Shown: positions 25,993 through 35,364, numbered from the stretch's first letter. The stretch is 50,164 nucleotides of DNA from an uncultured Muribaculaceae bacterium (GCA_947627615.1 CANQWS010000023.1:1-50164), one strand, 5' to 3'. Notes: generated from the sequence alone by a model not told the origin. Program-made: numbers and translations.

Positions 25993-27588
25993 TTACTGCT
26001 GGTTAGGGTTCTGGTCAATGGGACGGGTAGGGGTGTTGTTGGCCGAGCCCTCGGGACGGGCGGCGGCCTCCATGTCGCAAAGTTCCGAAAGGGCTTCGCG
26101 GGCTATGGCGGGCAGATTCAGGGCCATGTGTTCGTGGGCTATGTCCTCGATGCTCGGCTCCGGGGGCAGCTGCGATGACTTGGCGAACAGCGGGTTGACT
26201 CTGGCGAGGTTCTGGCGGCGGCTGTCGAGCGAATGGATTTCGTTGGCGGCCACGGCGGCTTCGTTGGAGTGTCCGTCGCGGAGTTTCGCGTCGTAATATT
26301 CCACGTGGCCGAACTGTTCGGCACGGATGTCTATGTCCTCTTTCAGGCGTTCCATGTATTCCTCGAACTCCTGCTGCACTCGCTGGAATTCCTGAGACTG
26401 CACCTCAAAGGCGGCGATGGTCTCTTCGGTGTTCTCCACGGCCTCAACCACGGTCTGGTCCAGGTCGGTTCCGCCGGTCTTCATGGAATCCTCGGTTTTC
26501 TTGAGCGAGGCGAGGGTGTTGTAGGCGGCCACGTATTCGCGGAGGCTCTGCTGCATGAGGTTTATGATGTCGGAGCTTTCGGCGCGGTTGGCGCGGTAGA
26601 ACGCATCGGTGTCCTGATGCCACTTGTTGAGATATGATATTTTCTGGTCCTTGATGCTGTTGTAGATGCGCAGGCGTTCCACACGGTTCTCGGCCATGAG
26701 ATTCTGAACCACCGGAGCCATGATTTCCTCGATTATCTGATGGACGCCGAAAGGCATGGAGCTTACGTTGCCGTCCTCGGATGTCCACATTCCGGAGAGC
26801 AGGTTGAATTTCATCCGTGAGCTCGGGCGCAGATTGAACGGCTCGTAGTCCTCGACATCCTGCGAGTAATCGAATTTCTCGTTGCGGATGCGCTCGATTT
26901 CATCGTATTCGAGGATGGGCGAGTAATGGTTGTAGGGCGCTTTAAGAATCTGATAGAGCAGACGGTTGGACTCGAACACAACCTTGTCGACCGAAGCCAC
27001 TTTCAGGGCCGAGATGGCCTGAACTGAGCTTGCCATGGTTGACATGAGTGATTTGATGACGTCCTCGAACTGCAGGGATTCGTTGGAAAGGGAATCCTTG
27101 AGTTTGTTGAGCTCGTTGAAGCGGTTGATGCGTTCGGCATAGCGCTCGGAGTTGAACACATCCATGACGGGAGCGCCCTCGGGAACGGTGTCGGTTGCAT
27201 ACTGGTCAATGAAGTCAAGATATTCGCTGCCGCGCTGTACGAGCGGAAGGGCCACGGAAACCGTGTCGACGTCCTCCATGCAGAACGAGACGGTGCGGAG
27301 CGAGCGCTCCAGCGCGCCGAGATAATCGTTTTCGTTGACTTCCTGAATTGACGTGGAGTAGTCCGATGTCTCCACTTTCTCGGAATCCTCGGATGTCTCC
27401 ACCAGCGGCGCCTCGGTTGCAAGAGCGTCTATCTTATTTATAGTCTCAACCAGAAGCTCGTTCTGGCGGGGGAGCTGCAGGGCCACCTCGCTGTCGGGAA
27501 TCTCGCCTGTGTAGTCGACCATGAAGCTCTTGTCGTCATACTTCACCTGGTCGGCCACCGGAACGTAGGCAATGCCGAGCTTCTCCAC
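25993..27588 (-). CDS. Large C-terminal part of a coiled-coil protein split by an in-frame TAG
   Basis: 531 residues if read from the GTG at 27588, mostly helical and acidic with coiled-coil stretches (e.g. ~375-430) and an Asn/Pro-rich tail. The same frame is open upstream to a TAG at 27672-27670, which is the stop of the 77-residue membrane-anchored ORF. The 27 codons between (FTQKIDEINENING...) have clear coiled-coil character, so this was probably one protein of about 636 codons. No ribosome binding site is visible at the GTG. The start is therefore uncertain, and this may be a broken gene. Confidence 0.6.
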   Translation of the reverse strand: MEKLGIAYVPVADQVKYDDKSFMVDYTGEIPDSEVALQLPRQNELLVETINKIDALATEAPLVETSEDSEKVETSDYSTSIQEVNENDYLGALERSLRTVSFCMEDVDTVSVALPLVQRGSEYLDFIDQYATDTVPEGAPVMDVFNSERYAERINRFNELNKLKDSLSNESLQFEDVIKSLMSTMASSVQAISALKVASVDKVVFESNRLLYQILKAPYNHYSPILEYDEIERIRNEKFDYSQDVEDYEPFNLRPSSRMKFNLLSGMWTSEDGNVSSMPFGVHQIIEEIMAPVVQNLMAENRVERLRIYNSIKDQKISYLNKWHQDTDAFYRANRAESSDIINLMQQSLREYVAAYNTLASLKKTEDSMKTGGTDLDQTVVEAVENTEETIAAFEVQSQEFQRVQQEFEEYMERLKEDIDIRAEQFGHVEYYDAKLRDGHSNEAAVAANEIHSLDSRRQNLARVNPLFAKSSQLPPEPSIEDIAHEHMALNLPAIAREALSELCDMEAAARPEGSANNTPTRPIDQNPNQQ

Positions 27589-27669
27589 TTTGTAATCGCG
27601 GAAAATTGCTTCGTGCTGCTTACGGAGGCCATTGATGTTCTCGTTGATTTCGTCAATTTTCTGAGTGAA

Positions 27670-27903
27670 CTACTTTTTCTTCACGAAAGCCATGAAGAAA
27701 AGGATTATGGTGAGGTACCAGTACCAGGTTTTGGACAGTTTTTCCTCATACACGGCACGTTCCTGCTCGCATTCGCTGATCTGAGCTTCAATACGTTCTT
27801 CTTCCGACACTATCTTGTCGGCGGCCATCTTGTAATAATTGAACAGAATCCTTGCCTGATCCTGATAAATATTACTTGATTCGGGGAAAATTTTTCCGTT
27901 CAT
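27670..27903 (-). CDS. N-terminal membrane-anchor part of the split coiled-coil protein
   Basis: 77 residues: a charged helical N-terminus (~20-57), one transmembrane helix (WYWYLTIILFFMAFV, ~60-74) and KKK before the TAG stop. The reading frame continues past the TAG into the 531-residue ORF without another stop. As it stands it would be a small tail-anchored peptide. The more economical reading is the 5' end of one interrupted gene. It follows the 4-helix membrane protein gene by 79 nt. Confidence 0.55.
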   Translation of the reverse strand: MNGKIFPESSNIYQDQARILFNYYKMAADKIVSEEERIEAQISECEQERAVYEEKLSKTWYWYLTIILFFMAFVKKK

Positions 27904-27982
27904 TGTGTGTGATAGATGAAATGGTGGGTTTAAAAAATTTGATTCAAGGTTGGAAAGCCGGCGAGGCGCGGCTCAGAGAGGA

Positions 27983-28690
27983 TTAGAGTGAGGTGATGTT
28001 CTTGCGCTCCTTTATCAGACTCTCGATTTCAGAGAGAACGGCATCGATTCTGTCGGCGTTCAGCTCATAATCGGCCATGGCGTTTATGGCGAAGTCAATT
28101 CTGGAAGCGGCAAGGCTCTCGATGTCGGTGGCCTCGGGGTTGTTGCACGGAGTGACATAGCGCAGACTTGAGCCTATGTCGCTGATGCGGCCTCTGATCT
28201 GGACGGGTACGGACTGTCCGGTACCTGCCACGCGCTCGAGCTGACGCATCTGTCGGCGCAGACGTTCAAGCCCGTTGACCATCCGGGTTTCCTCGTTATA
28301 GACGGTGACAACTTTCTCGCTGACCCGTATGGTGGCCATCGCCACGAGCACGAGGATGAACATCAGGATGATCTGCACGAGAAGCTGATACTTGAATTCC
28401 AGCTCGTAACGGTGCATGACCACCATGGCCACAACAGCGGCCACGGCATAGCACACCGTTGTGGCGATGCTCAGTCCGAGGGTGCCTACTTCACGTTTGG
28501 CGGGGTCCTTGATGTCAATCATGGGAGTGGCGGCCCTTAGATATATGATTCCGAAGGCAAGAGCGCTTACGATCAGGTCAAGCCAGAGGATTGCGGTGGG
28601 GAGCGACGAGCCGAAAAGGAAGAAACAGAGTACAAGAATCACCTCGCCGGCACCGAAAACAATCCAGTTGAGGATGCTCAGATGTTTCAT
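27983..28690 (-). CDS. Inner-membrane protein with cytoplasmic helical tail
   Basis: About four transmembrane helices in the first ~125 residues and a cytoplasmic tail of ~110 residues with heptad-like Leu/Arg/Glu pattern (ERLRRQMRQLERVAG). Start set at ATG 28690 (MKHLSILNW, 235 aa). A TTG at 28717 overlaps the SPFH stop as TTGA and would add nine residues; it cannot be excluded. Family not recognised. Position right after the SPFH gene suggests a membrane partner. Confidence 0.68.
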   Translation of the reverse strand: MKHLSILNWIVFGAGEVILVLCFFLFGSSLPTAILWLDLIVSALAFGIIYLRAATPMIDIKDPAKREVGTLGLSIATTVCYAVAAVVAMVVMHRYELEFKYQLLVQIILMFILVLVAMATIRVSEKVVTVYNEETRMVNGLERLRRQMRQLERVAGTGQSVPVQIRGRISDIGSSLRYVTPCNNPEATDIESLAASRIDFAINAMADYELNADRIDAVLSEIESLIKERKNITSL

Positions 28691-28713
28691 GGGATTGGAT
28701 ATGGTTAGGGTTG

Positions 28714-30084
28714 TCAATTACGTTTGTTGCCGCATCGGGGGCAGAATTTCACATTGGGAGGGAAGGGCGAGCCGCACCTTGTGCAGGTGTCGGACGACAC
28801 TACCCTCTGACCGCAGTTTCCGCAGAACACGCTTCCGGGAGCCAGCGGCGCGTTGCAGTTGGGGCAGAGGTTTCCGCCGGCAGCCGCTCCGCCGCCGAGC
28901 TGTGTGCCGCAGCTAACGCACCGTTTCGCATGGGGATTGTTGTCGGTGCCGCATTTCGGACACGGATTGTACTGGTTGCCGCAGTTGGGACAGAAGCTCG
29001 ATGTTGAGGGGTATTTCTTGCCGCAGTTGGAGCAATAGACCATTCTGACGCCCTGTTGCTGCTGTTGCTGCTGGCCGTAGTTCTGCTGCTGTGCGCCGAA
29101 TCCCTGATGCGGGTTTCCGAAGTTCTGCTGCTGATGCTGCTGCGCGCCTCCGAAGGTGGGCTGGTTGTACTGTGGCGCCATCATGTCCGAGGCCACGCCG
29201 CCGCCGTTCTGGCCCTGACGGCCTCCGCCGCCCATCATTCCGTTCATCATGTTGATGGCCATGATTCCGCCAAGCAGTCCGCCTGTTCCTCCTGACCCCA
29301 TGGCGCCGCTCAGTCCGCCTATGGCATTGTTGGCCGTGTCAAACATCTGCTCCTGCTGCCAGGTGTGGCCGGTGATTGACATGGCGCTCTGTTTTGCTAT
29401 GGCCTCGCGGATGCTGCGCCCGTCAGGAGCGGAATCGTCAATATCGATCTCGCTGATGTAGAATTTTGTCAGTTCAAGGCCCAGATCGTTCCAGAACGGG
29501 GCAATCTGCTGGCGCAGGTAGCCCGACATCTGGTCGAGGAACGCCGATATCTGTTTGAATCCCACGTTGTTCTGAAGCATGAACTGGACTATGGTCGATT
29601 TGGCTTTTGAGGTGAATTCGCCGCGTGCCTGCTCGGTCATGTCGGATTCGGTGAAAGTGTGGCGCGTGCCAACGAAATTGACAAGGAACTTTTCGGTGTC
29701 GGTTATCCTGAGGCCGTACTGTCCGGCGGCATACAGCGGTATCTGGGTGTTGTAATCGGCGTCGTGGATGGGCATGCGGGTTATGCGCCAGTCAATGTTG
29801 AACACCTGAACTTTATTGACGAACCATATCTCGGCGGTGAAGGGATTCTTGCCGCCGAAAGGTATGCCGAAGAAATTGTGGAGTATCGGCAGGTTCTCGG
29901 TGTTGAGGGTGTGTTTTCCCGGACCGAATTTTCCCATGAGCTGTCCTTTGGAGAAAAGCACGGCCTCCTGGGACTCGGAGACTAAAAGCTGGGTGTAGGT
30001 TGACAGATTTGTCTCCGGAAAACGGTAGGCGTAGATGGTCGGAGACCCTTGGGGTTGCCATCGGACGAGGTCGATTATTGCCAT
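28714..30084 (-). CDS. SPFH-domain protein with C-terminal zinc ribbons (YdjI/virion-core-like)
   Basis: 456 residues. The first ~240 are an SPFH (stomatin/flotillin-type) domain of the kind annotated 'virion core protein' and seen in Bacillus YdjI (LLVSESQEAVLFSKGQLMG, FGPGKHTL). A Gly/Met- then Gln-rich linker (~255-345) follows. At 349-456 there are eight CxxC pairs (CSNC, CPNC, CPKC, CVSC, CPNC, CGNC, CTRC, CPRC), enough for four zinc ribbons. There is no transmembrane helix; the related Bacillus protein is linked to membrane stress. It heads the cluster, 51 nt after manC. Confidence 0.85.
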   Translation of the reverse strand: MAIIDLVRWQPQGSPTIYAYRFPETNLSTYTQLLVSESQEAVLFSKGQLMGKFGPGKHTLNTENLPILHNFFGIPFGGKNPFTAEIWFVNKVQVFNIDWRITRMPIHDADYNTQIPLYAAGQYGLRITDTEKFLVNFVGTRHTFTESDMTEQARGEFTSKAKSTIVQFMLQNNVGFKQISAFLDQMSGYLRQQIAPFWNDLGLELTKFYISEIDIDDSAPDGRSIREAIAKQSAMSITGHTWQQEQMFDTANNAIGGLSGAMGSGGTGGLLGGIMAINMMNGMMGGGGRQGQNGGGVASDMMAPQYNQPTFGGAQQHQQQNFGNPHQGFGAQQQNYGQQQQQQQGVRMVYCSNCGKKYPSTSSFCPNCGNQYNPCPKCGTDNNPHAKRCVSCGTQLGGGAAAGGNLCPNCNAPLAPGSVFCGNCGQRVVSSDTCTRCGSPFPPNVKFCPRCGNKRN

Positions 30085-30135
30085 AGAGATTCTGTAATGA
30101 TTGGTTTCTAATATTTTTATCGGAGTCGGTTCCGT

Positions 30136-31230
30136 TCAGAGGAACCGGTCGTCATGTTTTATCTGCACGTCGGTCAGCATCACCTTTATCTGCTGCTCGT
30201 CGCTTTTGGGACAGATCAGGAGCACGTCACCGGCATCGGCCACTATGCAGTCATGGATTCCGTTGACCACGACGAGCTTGCCTTCGGGGGCCATGAATAT
30301 GTTGCCGGTGGAGTTGTAGGTCATCACGCTTGCCGAGCACGAGACGTTGTTGCTGTCGTCCTTGTGTGAATTCTCGTAGAGGGAGCCCCAGGTGCCGAGG
30401 TCACTCCAGCCGAAGTTCACGCATTCCACGTAGACATTGTCGGCCTTCTCCATGACGGCGAAGTCAATTGATATGGAGGGGCAGCCTGAGAAATTGGTTG
30501 CTATGAAATCCGTTTCGCGAGGGGTCCCGAAATCGTGCGCTCCGCGGTCAAAGACGCTCGTCAGGTCAGGAGCGAAGCGGTGGAGTGCCTTCTTGATGGC
30601 ATCGACGGTCCAGAGGAATATGCCGGCGTTCCAGAAGAACTCGCCCGTGTCAAGAAACACCTGCGCCAGCTCCTTGTTGGGCTTCTCGGTGAATGTCTTG
30701 ACCTTGAGCAGTCCCGGCTCTATTTCCTGACCTATCTGGATGTAGCCGTAACCAGTCTCGGGCCGGGTGGGCTTGATTCCGAGGGTGAGCAGTGCGTCAT
30801 GATGCTCCACAAAGTCAAAGCCTCTTGTCACGCATTCCTCGAAGATGCTTTCGCGTGTGATCAGATGGTCGCTCGGGGTCACAATCATGGACGCCTCCGG
30901 GTCAATAGCGGCGATGTGATAGGCCGCCCATGCTATGCAGGGGGCGGTGTTGCGCCTGTCAGGTTCGAGCAGTATGCGCGATTCGTCGATTTCCGGGAGC
31001 TGCTGCCGTACCATGTCGACATATCTGCGGTTGGTCACCACAAGGATATTCTCCGGTCTGACAAGTGGCAGAATGCGGTCGTAGCTCATCTGCAGCAGAG
31101 AGCGTCCGGTGCCGAAGAAATCGAGGAACTGTTTGGGTTTGTCCGTGCGGCTGTAGGGCCAGAAGCGGCTGCCTATTCCTCCGCACATTATTACGCAATA
31201 TCTATGTTTATCAGGGATTGGTGTGTCCAT
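30136..31230 (-). CDS. manC: Mannose-1-phosphate guanylyltransferase
   Basis: Makes GDP-mannose from GTP and mannose 1-phosphate for surface glycans and protein O-glycosylation. Start set at ATG 31230 (MDTPIPDKHRY, 364 aa); the frame extends upstream only with a TTG. Nucleotide motif CGGIGSRFWPYSRTDKPKQF sits at ~15-34 and FTEKPN near 195. It ends after the transferase and short beta region and lacks the isomerase (cupin) half of two-domain enzymes. Divergent from panB. Confidence 0.92.
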   Translation of the reverse strand: MDTPIPDKHRYCVIMCGGIGSRFWPYSRTDKPKQFLDFFGTGRSLLQMSYDRILPLVRPENILVVTNRRYVDMVRQQLPEIDESRILLEPDRRNTAPCIAWAAYHIAAIDPEASMIVTPSDHLITRESIFEECVTRGFDFVEHHDALLTLGIKPTRPETGYGYIQIGQEIEPGLLKVKTFTEKPNKELAQVFLDTGEFFWNAGIFLWTVDAIKKALHRFAPDLTSVFDRGAHDFGTPRETDFIATNFSGCPSISIDFAVMEKADNVYVECVNFGWSDLGTWGSLYENSHKDDSNNVSCSASVMTYNSTGNIFMAPEGKLVVVNGIHDCIVADAGDVLLICPKSDEQQIKVMLTDVQIKHDDRFL

Positions 31231-31350
31231 GGGCGTTTTCACTTCATGATTTTGAGTGGCTAAGATAGGAAAGATTAAAGAATAAATCAAATTTTTTTAA
31301 GGTCAAATGGGTTTTTGGCCGGAATTGGCACGGATTATGAGATTAATTGC

Positions 31351-31358
31351 TAACTTTG
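31351..31358 (+). promoter_or_regulatory. -7 box of panB
   Basis: TAACTTTG matches TAnnTTTG, 45 nt before the panB ATG. A TTGG lies 22 nt upstream, slightly too far for a standard -33. Confidence 0.5.
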
Positions 31359-31403
31359 CCGCGATTTTTCATATAGTCAGAACCAAAAACAGTAATTCAA
31401 GAA

Positions 31404-32225
31404 ATGTCAACATACAATGAAGCCGCACGTCCGCGCGTAACCACGGCGCGTCTGCAGGCCATGAAGGCCGCAGGAGAGAAAATAGCCTGCATAACATCCT
31501 ACGATTACACAATGTCACGTCTGGTGGATGCCGCCGGAGTGGATTTTATCCTTGTCGGAGACTCGGCCGCCAATGTGATGATGGGCTATGACACCACGCT
31601 CCCCATCACTCTTGACGACATGATCACCTACGCCAAAGGCGCCGTACGCGGTGCCGAACACGCCATGGTGGTCGTGGACCTTCCGTTCGGATACTATCAG
31701 GGCTGTCCCGAGCTGGCTCTTAAATCGGCAGTCAGAATCATGAAGGAGACCGGAGCCGCAGCCGTCAAGATGGAAGGTGGCCGCGAAATCCGCGAATCGA
31801 TAGAGCGGGTGCTCTCGGCCGGAATCCCTGTGTGCGGACATCTCGGACTGACACCACAGTCCGTCAACAAGTTCGGCGGTTACGGTGTCAGGGCCAAAGG
31901 CGATGCCGAGGCAGCGCGTCTGCTCGAGGATGCCGCCATGCTTGAGGAAATAGGCTGCTATGCCGTGGTGCTGGAGAAGATACCTCAGGAACTCGCGGCC
32001 AAAGTGACTGCAGCCCTCACCGTGCCCACCATAGGAATCGGCGCCGGTTCCGTTACCGACGGCCAGATACTCGTGGTGCAGGACATGCTCGGCATGAACG
32101 AGGGATTCAAGCCCAAATTCATGCGTCATTTCGGACAGATAGGGCAGGCGATAAAGGACGCCATTGGCTCTTACGTCGGCGAGGTGAAAGCCGTGACCTT
32201 TCCCTCTGACACCGAACACTATTGA
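31404..32225 (+). CDS. panB: 3-methyl-2-oxobutanoate hydroxymethyltransferase
   Basis: First committed step of pantothenate/CoA synthesis: methylene-tetrahydrofolate-dependent hydroxymethylation of ketoisovalerate. Length 273 is normal. Motifs: ITSYDYTMSRLVDAAGVDFI (~30), VGDSAANVMMGYDTTLP with the metal-binding Asp, VKMEGG (~115), CGHLGLTPQS (~140) and GIGAG. Its stop TGA shares a base with the ATG of the MATE gene. Confidence 0.95.
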   Translation: MSTYNEAARPRVTTARLQAMKAAGEKIACITSYDYTMSRLVDAAGVDFILVGDSAANVMMGYDTTLPITLDDMITYAKGAVRGAEHAMVVVDLPFGYYQGCPELALKSAVRIMKETGAAAVKMEGGREIRESIERVLSAGIPVCGHLGLTPQSVNKFGGYGVRAKGDAEAARLLEDAAMLEEIGCYAVVLEKIPQELAAKVTAALTVPTIGIGAGSVTDGQILVVQDMLGMNEGFKPKFMRHFGQIGQAIKDAIGSYVGEVKAVTFPSDTEHY

Positions 32226-33562
32226 TGGCCCAGTCCCTTGACAGCAAAATCCTCAGGCTCGGGCTCCCGATCCTGATAGGCCAGATAGGCACCATTGTGG
32301 TGGGGTTCGCCGATACGGCCATGGTGGGACACTACACCACCGCGGCTCTGTCGTCGGCTTCGTTCGTCAACAATGTGTTCAATGTGGCCATATTCACTCT
32401 CCTTGGATTCTCTTACGGACTGACTCCGCTGGTGGGCGCGTTGTTCGGACGCGATGACCGCCGGGGCATAGGTTCGCTTCTGCGCACGGCGTTGCTGACC
32501 AATGTGGTTTTCGCCGTGGCTGTAGGGCTTGTGATGACCGTAATCTATCTGAATCTGGGCCATCTCGGACAGCCTGAAGAATTGCTTCCGCTTATAAGGC
32601 CTTATTACCTGATTTATCTTGTGGGGCTGCTGCCAATAGCGGTGTTCAACGCCTTCTCGCAGTGGGCCTACGCCATAAAACGCACGGCCATGCCGATGTG
32701 GATAGTGTTGATTTCCAACGTAATCAACATAGCGGGGAATTATCTGTTCATCTACGGTAACTGCGGCATGCCCGAGATGGGGCTCAACGGAGCCGGTGTG
32801 GCTACTCTGTCGGCGCGAGTGTTCTGTGCCGTGGCCATAGTGGCGGTGTTCTGCATTTCAGGCGATTTCGCGGTCTACAGGCGCGGTTTCCGGACGGGAA
32901 CCGGCATGAAAGGGGCGGTGAAGGTGACGGTCACCTCTCTGCCCGTGGCCGTGCAGATGGGATGCGAGGCCGGTTCCTTTACCATGGCTGCCGTCATGGC
33001 CGGATGGCTCGGCGCCCTTGAACTTGCGTCGTATCAGCTCACGGTGATTATGGGAACGCTGGGATTCTGCATCTATTACAGCATAGGGGCCGCTACGTCG
33101 GTTCTCGTGGCCAATGCCGCAGGACGCGATGACCGCCGGCTCGAGCGGCTCACGGCCTACGCCGGCTACCGTATAATTCTGGTGCTGGCCTGCTGTTCGT
33201 CACTGATATTCCTCCTGGGCAGCAGAGCCATTTTCCATATCTTCACTGATGATGAGGCCGTCATTGCCCTGAGTATGACTCTTATAGTGCCGCTGATACT
33301 GTATCAGCTCGGCGACGCCACGCAGATAGCGTTTGCCAATTCGCTCCGCGGAACCTCGTTCGTCATGCCCATGATGTGGATTTCCATCATAAGCTACATA
33401 GTGGTGGGCATGCCGGCCACATATCTGCTCGCATTCACCGCCGGCATGGGGCTTTACGGGATAATTCTCAGTTTCTCGGCCTCACTGTTTCTTGCGGGAG
33501 CGCTGTTCCTCTATTTTTTCCTGCGGGCGACAAGGGAACGCGTCCCGGCCGCAAACCGCTGA
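32225..33562 (+). CDS. MATE-family efflux transporter
   Basis: Cation-coupled multidrug or metabolite exporter, 445 residues, about 12 transmembrane helices in two related halves. The N-terminal half opens LRLGLPILIGQIGTIVVGFADTAMVGHY, typical of the NorM/DinF group with the conserved Asp. The start is ATG 32225, overlapping the panB stop by one base (TGATG). Substrate unknown; co-transcription with panB appears accidental or family-specific. Confidence 0.9.
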   Translation: MAQSLDSKILRLGLPILIGQIGTIVVGFADTAMVGHYTTAALSSASFVNNVFNVAIFTLLGFSYGLTPLVGALFGRDDRRGIGSLLRTALLTNVVFAVAVGLVMTVIYLNLGHLGQPEELLPLIRPYYLIYLVGLLPIAVFNAFSQWAYAIKRTAMPMWIVLISNVINIAGNYLFIYGNCGMPEMGLNGAGVATLSARVFCAVAIVAVFCISGDFAVYRRGFRTGTGMKGAVKVTVTSLPVAVQMGCEAGSFTMAAVMAGWLGALELASYQLTVIMGTLGFCIYYSIGAATSVLVANAAGRDDRRLERLTAYAGYRIILVLACCSSLIFLLGSRAIFHIFTDDEAVIALSMTLIVPLILYQLGDATQIAFANSLRGTSFVMPMMWISIISYIVVGMPATYLLAFTAGMGLYGIILSFSASLFLAGALFLYFFLRATRERVPAANR

Positions 33563-33694
33563 CGGTCCAAACTTTTGGCGATGTGGTTTGTTGTCACTTG
33601 CGTAAAGCAGCAGAAACGGCAACTTGTCACGGCTTTTATGGACCATTTAATATTTTTTTTATGAAAAAAGTGCAAGTTACCGCAATATTTAATC

Positions 33695-33702
33695 TAACTT
33701 TG
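33695..33702 (+). promoter_or_regulatory. -7 box of the FKBP/sirtuin gene group
   Basis: TAACTTTG matches TAnnTTTG, 43 nt before the ATG at 33746. No clear -33 box. The remaining 33563-33694 shows only a T-run at about 33650. Confidence 0.5.
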
Positions 33703-33745
33703 CATACTGTATTCAAGTAGAGTCTAACAAATTAAACATACAAAA

Positions 33746-34369
33746 ATGGATAATAAAGATTTTGACCGCATAAGCTATGCTCTCGGACTGAGCATGGGCA
33801 ACAATTTCCAGAGCAGCGGCATCAAGGAGCTTAACTTCAAGGATTTCGCTGACGGAGTGGAAGCCGTTTACACCGGCAACACTCCCAAGATGACCTACGA
33901 CGAGGCCAAGGAGGAAATCCGCAAGTTCTTCACGGAGATGGAAAACCGTCAGAAAGAGGAAGCCGCCAAGATGGGCGAGGTGAATGCCAAGGCAGGCGAG
34001 GAATTCCTCAAGACCAACGGCGCACGTCCCGAAGTGAAGACCACCGCCACCGGTCTGCAGTATGAAGTGGTTAAGGAAGGCTCGGGCGAGACTCCAAACC
34101 GCGGCGACCGCGTAACGGTACATTATACCGGCAAACTGATTGACGGTACGGTATTCGACTCGTCGGTTGAGCGCGGCGAACCCGCCACATTCGGCGTTAC
34201 ACAGGTAATACCCGGATGGGTGGAGGCACTCCAGATGATGAAGGTAGGCTCCCAGTGGCGTCTGTTCATTCCCTCGAAACTCGCCTACGGCCCCAACGGT
34301 GCCGGCGGTGTAATAGGTCCCAACGCCACTCTGATTTTCGACGTGGAACTTCTCGGAATTGAAAAATAA
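33746..34369 (+). CDS. FKBP-type peptidyl-prolyl isomerase, cytoplasmic
   Basis: 207 residues without signal peptide. The N-terminal ~95 residues are the Mip/FkpA-type helical dimerisation domain (SYALGLSMGNNF). The FKBP domain follows (~100-207): VHYTGKLIDGTVFDSS, TFGVTQVIPGWVEALQMM and IPSKLAYGPNGAGG hold the standard active-site Tyr, Phe, Asp, Trp and Tyr. Likely a folding catalyst. First of three FKBP genes within 3.3 kb. Confidence 0.92.
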   Translation: MDNKDFDRISYALGLSMGNNFQSSGIKELNFKDFADGVEAVYTGNTPKMTYDEAKEEIRKFFTEMENRQKEEAAKMGEVNAKAGEEFLKTNGARPEVKTTATGLQYEVVKEGSGETPNRGDRVTVHYTGKLIDGTVFDSSVERGEPATFGVTQVIPGWVEALQMMKVGSQWRLFIPSKLAYGPNGAGGVIGPNATLIFDVELLGIEK

Positions 34370-34410
34370 CCATTACAATAAATACAGAATATAGTAATTA
34401 ACAAACAATT

Positions 34411-35343
34411 ATGAAGAAAATTCTTATGGCCGCCGGCATTGCCGCAGTGGCTTTGTGCATGACAAGCTGCGACAAGGGCTCGAACGCCGGTTCAGCTGAA
34501 GGCAATGACTCGCTCTCGATACTTCTCGGTGACGTTCAGGGCTCCAACTACAACGGACAGTGGAAGAACTACAGCGAACAGGTGCCCGATTCAGTCAAGG
34601 CCACTCTTGACAAAAAAGCATTCCTCAACGGTATGCGTTCGGTTATCCTCAAGGATCCTTCCAAGGACAACTCCTATATCATGGGTGTGAGCACTGCACT
34701 CCAGATCTACGGTCAGCTCGCCAACATGAAGATGTCAGGCGTGGATCTCGATTTCAAGGAATTCATGAGCCACTTCGAGAAGGCATTCCTTGCCGATTCA
34801 GTTGACCAGCAGAAACTGATGATTGACCAGACACAGCTTCAGGTGATGATGAATGCCGCCAACGACCTGATGATGAAGAAACAGCAGGAAGAGCAGGCAC
34901 GTATCCGTCAGGAAATGGAAGCCAAGGCCGCTGAAAACGTCAAGGCCGGAAAGGCTTACGTGGAGAAAGTGAAGAAGGAAGATCCTAAAATCAAGACTCT
35001 CGAATCAGGCGTAAGCTACAAGGTGATCAAAGAGGGTACCGGTTCCAAGCCTGGCAAGAGCGACGTGGTTAAAGTCAACTATGTGGGCAAACACATTGAC
35101 GGAAGCGAATTCGATTCATCCAATGGCGAACCCCGTCAGTTCAACGTGAGCGGCGTTGTTCCCGGATTCAGCGAAATCCTCCAGATGATGGCCCCCGGTG
35201 CCAAATATGTGGCTTATCTGCCCTCCGACCAGGCTTACGGCGATCAGGGCGCAGGAAACATCAAGCCCGGTGAAACTCTTATATTCGAGATAGAGATGGT
35301 AGAGGTAGTCCCCACCACCAACACCACCTCAGTCAAGAGATAA
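34411..35343 (+). CDS. FKBP-type peptidyl-prolyl isomerase, lipoprotein
   Basis: 310 residues. Signal with lipobox CMTSCDKGS, so anchored in the envelope. A helical FkpA-type N-terminal domain (~35-190) includes a Gln/Glu-rich helix. The FKBP domain (~205-300) reads VNYVGKHIDGSEFDSS, VVPGFSEILQMM, LPSDQAYGDQGAG. The usual Trp of the active-site floor is Phe here (GFSEIL), as in many FkpA proteins. It starts 41 nt after the cytoplasmic FKBP gene. Confidence 0.92.
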   Translation: MKKILMAAGIAAVALCMTSCDKGSNAGSAEGNDSLSILLGDVQGSNYNGQWKNYSEQVPDSVKATLDKKAFLNGMRSVILKDPSKDNSYIMGVSTALQIYGQLANMKMSGVDLDFKEFMSHFEKAFLADSVDQQKLMIDQTQLQVMMNAANDLMMKKQQEEQARIRQEMEAKAAENVKAGKAYVEKVKKEDPKIKTLESGVSYKVIKEGTGSKPGKSDVVKVNYVGKHIDGSEFDSSNGEPRQFNVSGVVPGFSEILQMMAPGAKYVAYLPSDQAYGDQGAGNIKPGETLIFEIEMVEVVPTTNTTSVKR

Positions 35344-35364
35344 ATTCCTGAATCAACAAAACAT

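Noticed and set aside
29056-29150. CTG/CTGTTG-rich stretch resembling a microsatellite
   Set aside because: It encodes the Gln-rich linker of the SPFH protein and is an irregular mix of Gln codons, not a clean slipping repeat.
30535-31263. 242-codon plus-strand ORF opposite manC
   Set aside because: Reads antisense through the nucleotide-binding motif of manC; no family similarity.
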